This document shows, one piece after another, positions 49,793 to 59,767 of a DNA stretch of 64,000 nucleotides (within the stretch, counting starts at the first letter, position 1; every line of letters starts with the position of its first letter). Under the pieces are notes generated by a model. The model did no database searches. It was not told the DNA's origin and saw nothing but the letters and a program-made list of their open reading frames with translations. Source of the stretch: Planctomycetota bacterium (GTDB lineage Bacteria > Planctomycetota > UBA8108 > JACQVS01). Where the stretch lies: positions 1-64,000 of the forward strand of contig JANQLS010000090.1 in NCBI GenBank assembly GCA_028280485.1. The letters run 5' to 3'. Position numbers and translations under genes: made by a program.

Positions 49793-50284
49793 TTAAAGCA
49801 TACCGGTTTGAAGTTTCGCAACTTCTGACATCATTCCGGGATTCCAGGGGGGATCCCAAACGAGTTCCACCTTCACTTTGGTGAGACCTGGTATGGAGGC
49901 GATCTTTGTTTCAACTTCACCTGGCAATGATCCCGCTACGGGGCAGGCCGGAGTGGTGAGGGTCATTCGAATGTAAGCTTCTCCCCGACGCTTGACCTTC
50001 ACATCGTAGATCATCCCCATTTCGTAGATGCTCGCGGGAATTTCGGGGTCATAAACCGATTGAAGTACGGCGACGATGTTCTTGTTCATCACTTCAGTGT
50101 CGATTCCCTCACCTTCAGGTAAATCATCTTCTTCATCCCAAACGAAGGCTTCAGCTTGCGCTGCTTCGGGTGTACCTTCAGCCGGGGGTTGAGGATTTGA
50201 AGTGACGGGAAGATCGGAGTTATCAGGAGTCGTGTTTTCGGTATCTTTGGGTTCTTCCATGAGATTTCTCTTATGATGAATCAA
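49793..50284 (-). CDS. sufT: SufT / DUF59-family Fe-S assembly protein
   Basis: 163 aa; LQSVYDPEIPASIYEMGMIYDV, MTLTTPACPVAGSLPGEVE, VELVWDPPWNPGMMSE. Confidence 0.85.
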   Translation of the reverse strand: MIHHKRNLMEEPKDTENTTPDNSDLPVTSNPQPPAEGTPEAAQAEAFVWDEEDDLPEGEGIDTEVMNKNIVAVLQSVYDPEIPASIYEMGMIYDVKVKRRGEAYIRMTLTTPACPVAGSLPGEVETKIASIPGLTKVKVELVWDPPWNPGMMSEVAKLQTGML

Positions 50285-50288
50285 GCGA

Positions 50289-51527
50289 TTAAGCCAAGAT
50301 CGACTTTGCTTTTTCTAATGCGGAAGCTAAAGCCACTATATCAGCTTCAGTCGTGTACAAGCCGACTGAGGCTCTGATCGTGGCTGGAACTTTAAAGTGA
50401 TCCATGATCGGTTGAGTACAGTGATGGCCGGCTCGAATCGCGATGCCTTCTAAGTCTAAGATCGCGGCTATATCGTGGGGGTGATGATTCTCTAATGTGA
50501 ATGAAAGCACTCCTGCCCGGTTGGAAGCTTCACCCACCCAATTCAATCCATCGATCTTTGAAAGCTCCTTGAATCCAAACTCAAGTAAATCACTTTCGTA
50601 TTTCGCGATATTTTCGATCCCAATTTCTTCAACGTATTCCAAGGCTTTTCCCAGGCCGATCACACCAGCCATATTCGGGGTTCCCGCTTCAAAGCGTTCA
50701 GGGGGAGCTTGGAATTGAGATTTTTCGAAGGTGACATCCGTGATCATTCCGCCACCTGATTGGTAGGGAGTCATCGTCTCTAAGAGCTCATATTTTCCGT
50801 AGAGAACTCCCACCCCAGTGGGGCCGTAGATTTTGTGACCGCTGAAGGTGAAGAAGTCACAATCCATTTGGCGCACATCGATAGGAGCGTGGGGAGTCGA
50901 TTGAGCGCCATCGATTAAAACAACAGCCCCAACCTTTTTAGCCTCACGAATGATCTCCTCGACAGGGTTCACTGTTCCGAGGGAGTTCGATGTATGAGTC
51001 ACCGCCACAATTTTAGTGCGTTCATTGAGGAGCTTTAAATACTCCTCCATGATCAGTTCTCCCTTGTCGTCGATTGGGATGACTCGAAGTTTAGCTTCGC
51101 GTTCTTCGCAAATGAGCTGCCAAGGAAGGATGTTGGAGTGATGCTCCATCTCGCTGATGAGGACTTCATCGCCGCTTGAAAGATTCTTTCGGCCGTAAGA
51201 GGAAGCTACGAGATTGATAGATTCCGTCGTCCCTCGTGTGAAGACGATTTCTTTAGAATCTTTGGCGTTGATGAAACGTTGAACGATATGTCGGGCTTCT
51301 TCGTAGGCAGAAGTCGCTCTCTCACTCAGGGCGTGGATGCCACGGTGTATGTTGGCATTATCTTGAAGATAGTATTCTTTTATCTTCTCGATAACTACAT
51401 CCGGTTTCTGAGTGCTCGCGGCATTATCCAGATAGATTAAGGGTTTGCCGTGAATTTTTTGCTGCAGAATCGGGAACTGAGCGCGACGTGCGTTAACGTC
51501 ATAGGGAGCTTGATGCACTGTGGTCAT
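50289..51527 (-). CDS. sufS: Cysteine desulfurase SufS
   Basis: 412 aa; YLDNAASTQKPDVVI, FTRGTTESINLVA, DFFTFSGHKIYGPTGVGVLYG, RAGHHCTQP. Confidence 0.95.
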   Translation of the reverse strand: MTTVHQAPYDVNARRAQFPILQQKIHGKPLIYLDNAASTQKPDVVIEKIKEYYLQDNANIHRGIHALSERATSAYEEARHIVQRFINAKDSKEIVFTRGTTESINLVASSYGRKNLSSGDEVLISEMEHHSNILPWQLICEEREAKLRVIPIDDKGELIMEEYLKLLNERTKIVAVTHTSNSLGTVNPVEEIIREAKKVGAVVLIDGAQSTPHAPIDVRQMDCDFFTFSGHKIYGPTGVGVLYGKYELLETMTPYQSGGGMITDVTFEKSQFQAPPERFEAGTPNMAGVIGLGKALEYVEEIGIENIAKYESDLLEFGFKELSKIDGLNWVGEASNRAGVLSFTLENHHPHDIAAILDLEGIAIRAGHHCTQPIMDHFKVPATIRASVGLYTTEADIVALASALEKAKSILA

Positions 51528-52879
51528 GAGACCTCCACTAAAGCGGCTCCGTCTTGTTGGAGTTTTTTGTAGACGAATTGTTCAATCGTCTCTTTGACTT
51601 CTTCAACGGGTAGTTGCTCGATCACTTCCCGAGCGAAAGCGATGGTGAGCAGTTTTTGTGCGACATCTTCAGGGATACCCCGAGTGCGCAGATAGAACAA
51701 GGCATCATCGTCGAGTTGGCCGATCGTGGCGCCGTGAGTACAACGTACATCGTCGGCGTAGATCTCCAATTCAGGCTTGGTGTTCATGATGGCATCGTCT
51801 GAAAGCACTAAGCTTTGATTCGATTGCATCGCGTCGGTTTTTTGGGCGTCCTGAGCCACATAGATCTTACCGTTGAAAACACCACGAGCTTTTTCAGCGA
51901 GAATGTTTTTGTAGGTCTCAAAGCTATTACAGTGAGGCTCGGCGTGAACGATTCGAGTGTGATTATCGATGAGTTGTTCACCGTTACCTAAAACTAAGCC
52001 GTTGAGCGTACATTCGATATTCGTTCCCCCAAGATGGGCTGAGATATCGTTTCGAGTCAATCGACCACCGAGGCATACATTGTGGCTATTGAAGTTACTG
52101 TCTTGTTCCTGCGAGATCGCTAATGAAGCGATGTGGTAAGACGATTCGTCTTCTCGAGTGATCTTCAAGTGATCGAGATGAGCGTTCGCTTCGAGGGAAA
52201 CCTCGCCGACTGCATTCGTAAACCGAGTGCTTGAACTTTTTAAGCTGACGTAATCTTCGATGACCGTCGCCTTAGATTCGGCTTCGGCGTGAATGAGGAC
52301 GCGGGAATTTGCCATCGTGTCTTGGCTTTGAGCTGAAGAGACAAAAAGCAAATGGAGAGGCTTTTTGATTTGAGCCTTTTTCGAGATGCGAATGTAAATT
52401 CCATCCGACATGAACGCCGTATTCATTGCCACGAAGGGGTGATTTTGGAAGACGGCGCGTTTGCCGATTTGGCTTTCAATTTCTTGGCTTCGTTGAGAGT
52501 GCATCAAGGAATAGAGGCTACTCAATTCGATGCCTTCTTCTAAGTCTGCGTACTCTGAGAGCTCGTTTGAGAAGAAGCCATCGACAAAAACCAATTTGTA
52601 AGCATCTAAGTTGGGGAATTCAAACGGGGCGAGATCACTAGGGCTCACCGAGTTTTTTGCCTCGGGTGAAGCTGGGGCAAATTGATGCTTTTTGAAAGCC
52701 GTCAGATTTGTGTATTTCCATTCTTCATGGCGTTGAGTCGGGATGCCGAGCTCGTTAAATTTGGCCATGGCCTCTTCTCGTAGAGGCTGAGCCCAAATCC
52801 CACCGTTTTGAGACCAACGTTGAGTGAGCTCTTTGTAATTATTGAGGTAGATTTCTGGAGTATTTTTGAGGTCGGACAT
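51524..52879 (-). CDS. sufD: Fe-S assembly protein SufD
   Basis: 451 aa; RHEEWKYTNL, YADDVRCTHGATIGQLDDDALFYLRTRGI. Confidence 0.95.
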   Translation of the reverse strand: MSDLKNTPEIYLNNYKELTQRWSQNGGIWAQPLREEAMAKFNELGIPTQRHEEWKYTNLTAFKKHQFAPASPEAKNSVSPSDLAPFEFPNLDAYKLVFVDGFFSNELSEYADLEEGIELSSLYSLMHSQRSQEIESQIGKRAVFQNHPFVAMNTAFMSDGIYIRISKKAQIKKPLHLLFVSSAQSQDTMANSRVLIHAEAESKATVIEDYVSLKSSSTRFTNAVGEVSLEANAHLDHLKITREDESSYHIASLAISQEQDSNFNSHNVCLGGRLTRNDISAHLGGTNIECTLNGLVLGNGEQLIDNHTRIVHAEPHCNSFETYKNILAEKARGVFNGKIYVAQDAQKTDAMQSNQSLVLSDDAIMNTKPELEIYADDVRCTHGATIGQLDDDALFYLRTRGIPEDVAQKLLTIAFAREVIEQLPVEEVKETIEQFVYKKLQQDGAALVEVS

Positions 52880-52989
52880 GACCTTGAACCCTGATTTCTT
52901 TGTCGGTCGAATCTGGGCCTTGTGCTTCGATTCGACGGTTGATTTTCTTTAAACTTCTTACGTTTTACGTTCTTACCAAGGAGGAGATA

Positions 52990-53745
52990 TCAGGCAGCGC
53001 CGACTGATTCTTCGATCCAGGAGTAACCTTTTGCTTCTAACTCTAAGGCCAGTTCCTTGTCGCCTGATTTGACGATCTTTCCTTTGTGAAGAACGTGGAC
53101 GAAGTCAGGGACGATGTAATCTAAGAGACGTTGATAGTGAGTGACAACGACGAATGAGCGTTCGGGTGAACGAAGCCGATTGACTCCTTCAGCGACGACT
53201 TTTAAAGCATCGATGTCGAGGCCACTATCTGTTTCGTCTAAAAGGGCGAGTTGGGGTTCTAAGACCGACATTTGAAAGACTTCATTTCGTTTTTTCTCAC
53301 CACCGGAGAAGCCTTCATTGACTGCGCGATGAAGGAATTTTTCATCCATTTCGACTTCCTTCATTTTGGTCTTTACCAATTTGAGGAACTCCATGGCATC
53401 GATTTCATCCTCACCGTTGTATTTCCTCTTGGCATTGACGGCAGCCTTGAGAAAGTAAGAATTGGAAACGCCGGGGATTTCTACGGGGTATTGGAAAGCT
53501 AAGAACAATCCTTCACAGGCGCGCTCTTCTGCTTCAAGCTCTAATAAATCGTTACCTTTGTACAGAACTTCTCCTCCGGTAACTTCATATTCTTCTCGCC
53601 CAGCTAGAACTTGAGCGAGAGTACTTTTACCTGAACCGTTGGGGCCCATGATGGCGTGTACCTCACCAGGATTGACGGTGAGGTTAATTCCGTTGAGGAT
53701 TTGAATGTCTTCTACTTTTGCTTGTAAGTTTTTGATCTCGAGCAT
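52990..53745 (-). CDS. sufC: Fe-S assembly ATPase SufC
   Basis: 251 aa; IMGPNGSGKSTLAQVLAG, FSGGEKKRNEVFQM, LLDETDSGLDIDAL. Confidence 0.97.
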   Translation of the reverse strand: MLEIKNLQAKVEDIQILNGINLTVNPGEVHAIMGPNGSGKSTLAQVLAGREEYEVTGGEVLYKGNDLLELEAEERACEGLFLAFQYPVEIPGVSNSYFLKAAVNAKRKYNGEDEIDAMEFLKLVKTKMKEVEMDEKFLHRAVNEGFSGGEKKRNEVFQMSVLEPQLALLDETDSGLDIDALKVVAEGVNRLRSPERSFVVVTHYQRLLDYIVPDFVHVLHKGKIVKSGDKELALELEAKGYSWIEESVGAA

Positions 53746-53813
53746 TTTTAGAGTCTCGACTTTGAGTAATGAGTTTTTACTTAGTTTATTCTTTGTTTAG
53801 GTAGGATTTGACT

Positions 53814-55259
53814 TTATCCCACACTGCCTTCCAAGCTCACGCTGAGCAGTTTTTGCGCTTCGATGGCGAATTCCATGGGGAGTTCGCGGAAAACTTCTTT
53901 GCAAAATCCATTTACGATCATGCTGATAGCGTCTTCCATATCGATACCGCGTTGGCGAAGATAAAACAATTGATCCTCACCAATTTTTGAAGTGGTCGCT
54001 TCGTGTTCAACTTTAGCGGTTTTGTTCATTGCTTCAATGTAAGGGAAAGTGTGAGCGCCACAGCGATCCCCGATCAACATCGAATCGCATTGTGAAAAGT
54101 TACGCGCGTTGGTCGCGCCTTTTAAAACTTTCACTAAACCGCGATAAGAGTTTTGACCTCTCCCGGCGGAAATGCCTTTGGAGATGATCGTGCTCTTTGT
54201 GTTTTTACCGACGTGAACCATTTTGGTTCCGGTGTCGGCTTGTTGGTAATTGTTGGTGACGGCGACAGAGTAGAATTCTCCGATCGAGTTGTCTCCTTGA
54301 AGGATACAGCTGGGATACTTCCAGGTAACGGCTGAACCGGTCTCAACTTGAGTCCAGGAGATCTTTGAGTTGTGACCTTTGCAAAGACCTCTTTTGGTAA
54401 CGAAGTTATAGATTCCACCTTTTCCATCCTTGTCACCGGGATACCAGTTTTGAACGGTGGAGTATTTGATTTGAGCGTCGTCTAAGGCGACTAACTCAAC
54501 GACGGCTGCGTGGAGTTGGTTTTCATCTCTTTGAGGAGCCGTACAACCTTCTAAGTAACTAACGTAGCTGGATTCTTCCGCCACGATCAAAGTTCTCTCA
54601 AACTGACCTGTTCCGGCAGCGTTGATGCGGAAGTAAGTGGAGAGCTCCATGGGGCAACGTACGCCTTTTGGAATGAAGCAGAACGAACCATCGCTAAAGA
54701 CGGCGCTGTTGAGCGCGGCGTAAAAGTTGTCGGTATAAGGAACGACTGTACCGAGATACTTTTTGATAAGTTCAGGATGATCTTGAACGGCTTCAGAGAA
54801 GGAGCTGAAGATGATGCCCTGTTCGGCGAGTTCCTTTTTAAAGGTTGTCGCTACTGAAACGCTGTCGAAGACCGCATCGACGGCGACGCCTGAGATTCGC
54901 TTTTGTTCATCGATCGAAATTCCGAGCTTGTCGAATGTGGCGCGGAGTTCGGGATCGACTTCATCTAAGCTTTCGAGTTTCTTCTTTGGCTTAGGAGCAG
55001 AGTAGTAGACGATTTCGTTGAAATCGACTTTCGGGTAATCGACCTTGGGCCAACGAGGCTCTTGAAGAGTTAACCAATGGCGGTAGGCCTTCAATCTGAA
55101 CTCCAAGAGGAATTCAGGTTCTTTTTTGATCGCAGAGATTTTACGAATGATGTCTTCATTGAGTCCCGGGGGAATACTTTCGTTTTCGATGTCTGTTACG
55201 AAACCGTACTTGTATTCGCGATTGGAAAGCTCATGAATGGACTCGGTGCTTGAGGTCAT
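53814..55259 (-). CDS. sufB: Fe-S assembly scaffold SufB
   Basis: 481 aa; [57 protein letters not shown]. Confidence 0.97.
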   Translation of the reverse strand: MTSSTESIHELSNREYKYGFVTDIENESIPPGLNEDIIRKISAIKKEPEFLLEFRLKAYRHWLTLQEPRWPKVDYPKVDFNEIVYYSAPKPKKKLESLDEVDPELRATFDKLGISIDEQKRISGVAVDAVFDSVSVATTFKKELAEQGIIFSSFSEAVQDHPELIKKYLGTVVPYTDNFYAALNSAVFSDGSFCFIPKGVRCPMELSTYFRINAAGTGQFERTLIVAEESSYVSYLEGCTAPQRDENQLHAAVVELVALDDAQIKYSTVQNWYPGDKDGKGGIYNFVTKRGLCKGHNSKISWTQVETGSAVTWKYPSCILQGDNSIGEFYSVAVTNNYQQADTGTKMVHVGKNTKSTIISKGISAGRGQNSYRGLVKVLKGATNARNFSQCDSMLIGDRCGAHTFPYIEAMNKTAKVEHEATTSKIGEDQLFYLRQRGIDMEDAISMIVNGFCKEVFRELPMEFAIEAQKLLSVSLEGSVG

Positions 55260-55288
55260 CGAAGCTCCTCGATTCTTTTGGTTTAGTC

Positions 55289-55891
55289 TTATTCTTGATT
55301 GTTGAGTGAGAGTGAATTTTCAAACCGGGGCTGAGTGGTGAAATTCTCCAGTTGAATATTGGGGAGGTGTTCCGCTTTTTGGAGATACGTTTCTAACCAC
55401 CGACTCATATCCTTTTCGGGAAGTATAAGTTCAGCTAGTGTGGTTTGAGTTAGAAGATGGTCGACGATCATTTGGATGCCCGACCATAGAGTGCGAACGG
55501 AGCAATCACTGGTGTGCACGCAATTGTTGCGGTCACCGCTGAAGCGTTCGCAGACTTTTTTGTCGTAGATTTTGGTGCCGAGAGCGGCTAGGACTTCCGA
55601 GACGTTGATTTTTTGTGGAGGTCTCGAAAGACGGTAGCCACCTTTACATCCCCGGACGCTCTGGACGAGACCTGACTTGCCTAAGAGGCGAATCAGTTTC
55701 CCGGCGTACTGCGTGGAGATGCCTTCGATCTCGGCGATATCGTTGATGGTGAGCGAGGTTGTGGGGGTGCTGTCATCGGACTCAAACGATGGAGCAGTGG
55801 AGTCGGGTGAGGACTCCGCTTCATTTGACTCGGCTCGGGCTAAGCAGAGGATGCACCTTAAACCGTACTCTTCTTGAGCTGTGAGTTTCAT
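55289..55891 (-). CDS. Rrf2-family transcriptional regulator (likely Fe-S sensing)
   Basis: 200 aa; [49 protein letters not shown] Cys cluster; heads the suf operon. Confidence 0.9.
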   Translation of the reverse strand: MKLTAQEEYGLRCILCLARAESNEAESSPDSTAPSFESDDSTPTTSLTINDIAEIEGISTQYAGKLIRLLGKSGLVQSVRGCKGGYRLSRPPQKINVSEVLAALGTKIYDKKVCERFSGDRNNCVHTSDCSVRTLWSGIQMIVDHLLTQTTLAELILPEKDMSRWLETYLQKAEHLPNIQLENFTTQPRFENSLSLNNQE

Positions 55892-56425
55892 AATCGAGAG
55901 TGATTAACTTTCGAGGCTGAAGACGAATAATTGTTTTAAGATATTACAAATTAATACCTTGTGTCGTTTTGAGGGGGAAGCCTTCGCAGGTGTGTCTCGC
56001 AAATCTCCTCTCACTCTTCTTCATTTCAGTGGTGTTTAAGGATTTATTCCTTCCCTAAAGCGACGCTGAAATCTTATTAAGTCATTTATAAGTAAATGCT
56101 TAAGTGTGTAGAGGAGCTGTGGCTGAGGAACTGAGCTGGAAGAGCAGTCTGAATCCCATCCTCAAAAATAGCTACAATAGTGTAGTGTTTCTATATCGCT
56201 TGACAAGAGGAAATATTACAAAACTGTGAATGTTTATTAAATCTTTATTCCCAAACACTATACATAGTTTTCTTCTCTGCTTTGAGTTCCATTTCTATCG
56301 AATTATTAACTTCTTAAGACCGATCTGATTGCAATCGTCGGAATTGTGAATGAGTTCGTTAACAACTTGTGGATTCTTCAGCCCAAAATTCCTCGAGTTT
56401 TCCACCCACCCCACTCCCCAACCTC

Positions 56426-56698
56426 TACCTGGTAACGGACTCTGGCTTACCAGGTAGCGGGATGGGGGTGGTGATTTGTAAATTGTAAAAGGGGCAAATG
56501 GAAGCAGAGCACGAACCCTGGGTTCGGATGGGAGAGAATTTCAGAATTGCGAAAACAGATTTAAGGTTCAGCACTGAAATGAGTTAAGTTAAGAAGCTTA
56601 TTTTTCTACTCGAACCCAGGGTTCGGAAGGGATTTGAGCTTGGAATGGAAATTGGCTCGATAGGCGGTAGAATCCCAGTTCGTTTCCGTTACCTGGTA
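56426..56698. repeat. Cluster of TACC-W-GGTA and AACCC-W-GGGTT palindromes
   Basis: TACCTGGTA 56426, TACCAGGTA 56448, CGAACCCTGGGTTCG 56512-56526, CGAACCCAGGGTTCG 56611-56625, TACCTGGTA 56690. Confidence 0.9.
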
Positions 56699-56954
56699 AG
56701 GGGTGGGGAGGGAGCGAGTGAGCTCTATTGGGCTATTAACGATTGTTGAAAATTGGCGGCTTGTTTCTCTGAATTCGCCTGCTTTTGAAGGTGGTTTGAG
56801 TGAGAAAGTTGGTCGACGTTGAAGAATGAGACGGGATGTCCGAGTTCGTTCCTTTTGGTTGAGACTGTTCGAGTGCTCACGGCTTCCGTCAACTCGACGC
56901 GCCGCAGTTCATTGAAGATTAAAATTTAATAAGAGATTTTTCAGGAGTTGATTC

Positions 56955-58628
56955 ATGACTTTCGATCCACGCCACAAAAGCCGAGTTCTACTCGATGGCC
57001 CAGACCGAGCGGGCGCTCGTGCGATGATGAAGGCCATCGGCTTCACCGACCGTGACCTCAAACGGCCCCAGATCGGCGTCGCTCACTGTTGGATCGAAAC
57101 CATGCCCTGCAATTTCAACCACCGCGAGTTGGCCGAAAAAGTAAAAGAAGGCATTCGAGCTGCCGGGGGAACTCCCATCGAATTGAACACCATCGCAATT
57201 ACCGATGGCATCACCATGGGAACCGAAGGTATGAAAGCTTCCCTGGTCAGTCGCGACCTGGTTGCCGATTCGGTCGAACTCGTTGCTCGCGGACACATGT
57301 TCGATGGACTCGTCACCATCTCGGGTTGTGATAAAACGATCCCCGGGATGGTTATGGCGATGGCTCGATTAGACATCCCCTCGGTTATGCTCTACGGTGG
57401 TTCGATCCATCACGGTGAGCACAACGGCTGTCCGATTACGATTCAAGAAGTCTTCGAAGCCATCGGAAGTCGAAACGCAGGGAAGATGGGCGAGAAAGAA
57501 TTTAAACAAATCGAGAACAACGCCTGCCCTGGTGCTGGAGCTTGTGGAGGTCAGTTCACCGCGAATACCATGGCGACCGCTTTTGAGATGATGGGAATTT
57601 CACCCATGGGCTTCAATGGCGTTCCGGCAACGGACAACGCTAAGGCCGAGACCGCCGTCCAAACAGGTAAACTCGTCATGAAGCTCCTTAAAAAGGGTAT
57701 GACTCCTCGTCAGATTATTACCAAGAAAAGTATCCAGAACGCCATCGCCGGGGTCATGGCTACCGGTGGTTCTACCAACGCTGTTCTCCATCTTTTAGCC
57801 GTCGCGCACGATGCGGGAATCAAGCTCAACATCAATGACTTTGATCGTATCTCCAAAAACACCCCTGTTGTTGCAAATCTCAAACCCTGGGGAAGGTACA
57901 CTGCAGTAGAGATGTTTGAAGCTGGAGGAATGGCTGTTGTCGCGAAGCGTTTACTTGATGAAGGTAAACTTCATGCCGACGAAATCACGGTGACTGGAAA
58001 AACGATCGCCCAAGAAGCAAGAAAAGCGAAACCACCTAAAGGACAACAAGTTTTCTGTCCTAAAGGTGAGGTGATCAAGCCTCACGGTGGGATCGGAATC
58101 CTTAAAGGAAACATCGCGACCGAAGGTTGTGTCATCAAGCTTTCAGGTCAATCGAAGACCGGTCATCGTGGCCCGGCTCGAGTTTTCAATAAAGAAGAAG
58201 ATGCTTTCAAAGCTATTAAAGACGGCAAGATCAAAGCCGGCGATGTCATCGTCATACGTTATGAAGGTCCCATCGGAGGACCAGGTATGCGCGAGATGCT
58301 CCATGTTACGGGTGCTCTTCAAGGAGCGGGTCTCGGAGATAGTGTAGCTCTTATGACTGATGGTCGTTTCTCAGGAGCGACGCATGGTTTTATGATCGGT
58401 CACATCTGCCCTGAAGCCGCTACCGGAGGTCCTATCGCCGCTCTTAAAAATGGTGATATCATTAATATCGATGTCAAGAAACGTCGCCTCGATGTTGAAC
58501 TCTCTGAAAGCGAACTTAAGAAGCGCCTGGCAAAATGGAAAGAACCTAAGCCAAAATACCCTAAAGGTGTTTACGCCAAATACGCTAAGTGTGTTTCTTC
58601 TGCTTCTGAAGGCGCGGTTACCTGCTAA
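56955..58628 (+). CDS. ilvD: Dihydroxy-acid dehydratase
   Basis: 557 aa; [49 protein letters not shown]. Confidence 0.96.
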   Translation: MTFDPRHKSRVLLDGPDRAGARAMMKAIGFTDRDLKRPQIGVAHCWIETMPCNFNHRELAEKVKEGIRAAGGTPIELNTIAITDGITMGTEGMKASLVSRDLVADSVELVARGHMFDGLVTISGCDKTIPGMVMAMARLDIPSVMLYGGSIHHGEHNGCPITIQEVFEAIGSRNAGKMGEKEFKQIENNACPGAGACGGQFTANTMATAFEMMGISPMGFNGVPATDNAKAETAVQTGKLVMKLLKKGMTPRQIITKKSIQNAIAGVMATGGSTNAVLHLLAVAHDAGIKLNINDFDRISKNTPVVANLKPWGRYTAVEMFEAGGMAVVAKRLLDEGKLHADEITVTGKTIAQEARKAKPPKGQQVFCPKGEVIKPHGGIGILKGNIATEGCVIKLSGQSKTGHRGPARVFNKEEDAFKAIKDGKIKAGDVIVIRYEGPIGGPGMREMLHVTGALQGAGLGDSVALMTDGRFSGATHGFMIGHICPEAATGGPIAALKNGDIINIDVKKRRLDVELSESELKKRLAKWKEPKPKYPKGVYAKYAKCVSSASEGAVTC

Positions 58629-58650
58629 ATTTTTTGAACGATATCCAATC

Positions 58651-58694
58651 CTAAGCGGATGAAAGTTTCTTCATACGAACTTTCATCCGCTTAG
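58651..58694. terminator. Hairpin terminator after ilvD
   Basis: CTAAGCGGATGAAAGTT ... AACTTTCATCCGCTTAG. Confidence 0.75.
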
Positions 58695-58705
58695 TTTCTT
58701 CCCTC

Positions 58706-59644
58706 ATGAAAGGCTCTCTCATGTCTTCAAAAAGAATTTCCGCTCAAGCTCTGTTCGTACTTGTCGCATTTCTCTTGTTACAAATAGAGAGCAGCCTATT
58801 CGCCGAAAAGAAAAACATACTTCTGTGGCCCGAAGGGGCGCCAGGTGCAGTCGGAACTGAAGATAAGGATAAGCCTCTTCTCATTCCTTATCCGGCTGAT
58901 CCCAAGAACAATACCGGGGCTGCAATCGTCGTTTGTCCTGGAGGAGGTTACGGTCACTTAGCCATGGATCACGAAGGCCATCAAGTTGCCAAGTGGCTGA
59001 ACTCGTTTGGTGTCAGCGCCTTTATTCTCAAATACCGAATCGCTCCCCGTTACCACTACCCAGCTCCGATTCTCGATGCTCAAAGAGCGTTACGTACTGT
59101 TCGTTCTCGTGCTCAAGAATGGAAGATCGATGCTTCTCGAATCGGTATTTTAGGTTTTTCAGCGGGAGGGCACTTAGCTTCATCGGCAGGAACGCATTTC
59201 GATATGGGGAAAAAGGATGCAAAAGATCCTATCGATAGAGTCAGTTGTCGCCCCGATTTTATGGTCCTGGTCTATCCTGTCATTTCATTCACGACGGAGT
59301 ACACGCACAAAGGTTCGAGGAGGAATTTTTGTGGAGAGAAACTTTCCACCGACTTGATGGAAAAGTTTTCCAATGAAAAACAAGTGACCGATCTCACACC
59401 TCCCACATTCTTGATGCACTCTTCAGGTGATAAACCGGTTCCACCCGAAAATAGCATTCTCTTCTATATGGCCTTAAGGAAGTTCAATATTCCCGCTGAG
59501 CTTCACATATATGAGCAAGGTCGCCACGGTTATGGTTTAGGTGGTAACGATCCCGTCCTTCGAACTTGGCCGAAAAGGTGTCAAGACTGGTTGGGTAAAA
59601 GAGGCTTACTTAAGAAGAAAGTCGAAGTCAAACGAAGGGCCTAA
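58706..59644 (+). CDS. Exported alpha/beta hydrolase (acetyl esterase-like)
   Basis: 312 aa; VVCPGGGYGHLA, GILGFSAGGHLASS. Confidence 0.85.
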   Translation: MKGSLMSSKRISAQALFVLVAFLLLQIESSLFAEKKNILLWPEGAPGAVGTEDKDKPLLIPYPADPKNNTGAAIVVCPGGGYGHLAMDHEGHQVAKWLNSFGVSAFILKYRIAPRYHYPAPILDAQRALRTVRSRAQEWKIDASRIGILGFSAGGHLASSAGTHFDMGKKDAKDPIDRVSCRPDFMVLVYPVISFTTEYTHKGSRRNFCGEKLSTDLMEKFSNEKQVTDLTPPTFLMHSSGDKPVPPENSILFYMALRKFNIPAELHIYEQGRHGYGLGGNDPVLRTWPKRCQDWLGKRGLLKKKVEVKRRA

Positions 59645-59660
59645 TGCTTCCTTAAAGCCC

Positions 59661-59687
59661 GTAGCCAAACTTTTTCAAATTCGGCTA
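59661..59687. repeat. GTAGCC-family intergenic hairpin
   Basis: GTAGCCaAActttttCAAATTCGGCTAC. Confidence 0.55.
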
Positions 59688-59703
59688 CGAACGAGATCAA
59701 ATT

Positions 59704-59743
59704 AAAAAAGGCGCTCAGGTGAATCTCCTGAGCGCCTTTTTTT
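59704..59743. terminator. Bidirectional intrinsic terminator
   Basis: AAAAAAGGCGCTCAGG ... CCTGAGCGCCTTTTTTT between convergent genes. Confidence 0.9.
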
Positions 59744-59767
59744 AGGGTGTAGATAGGTCTAATTTGA

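Noticed and set aside
49713-49859. N-terminal extension of ORF 49314..49859
   Set aside because: Overlaps the sufT 3' end and spans an intrinsic terminator; paralogue alignment supports a start at 49712.
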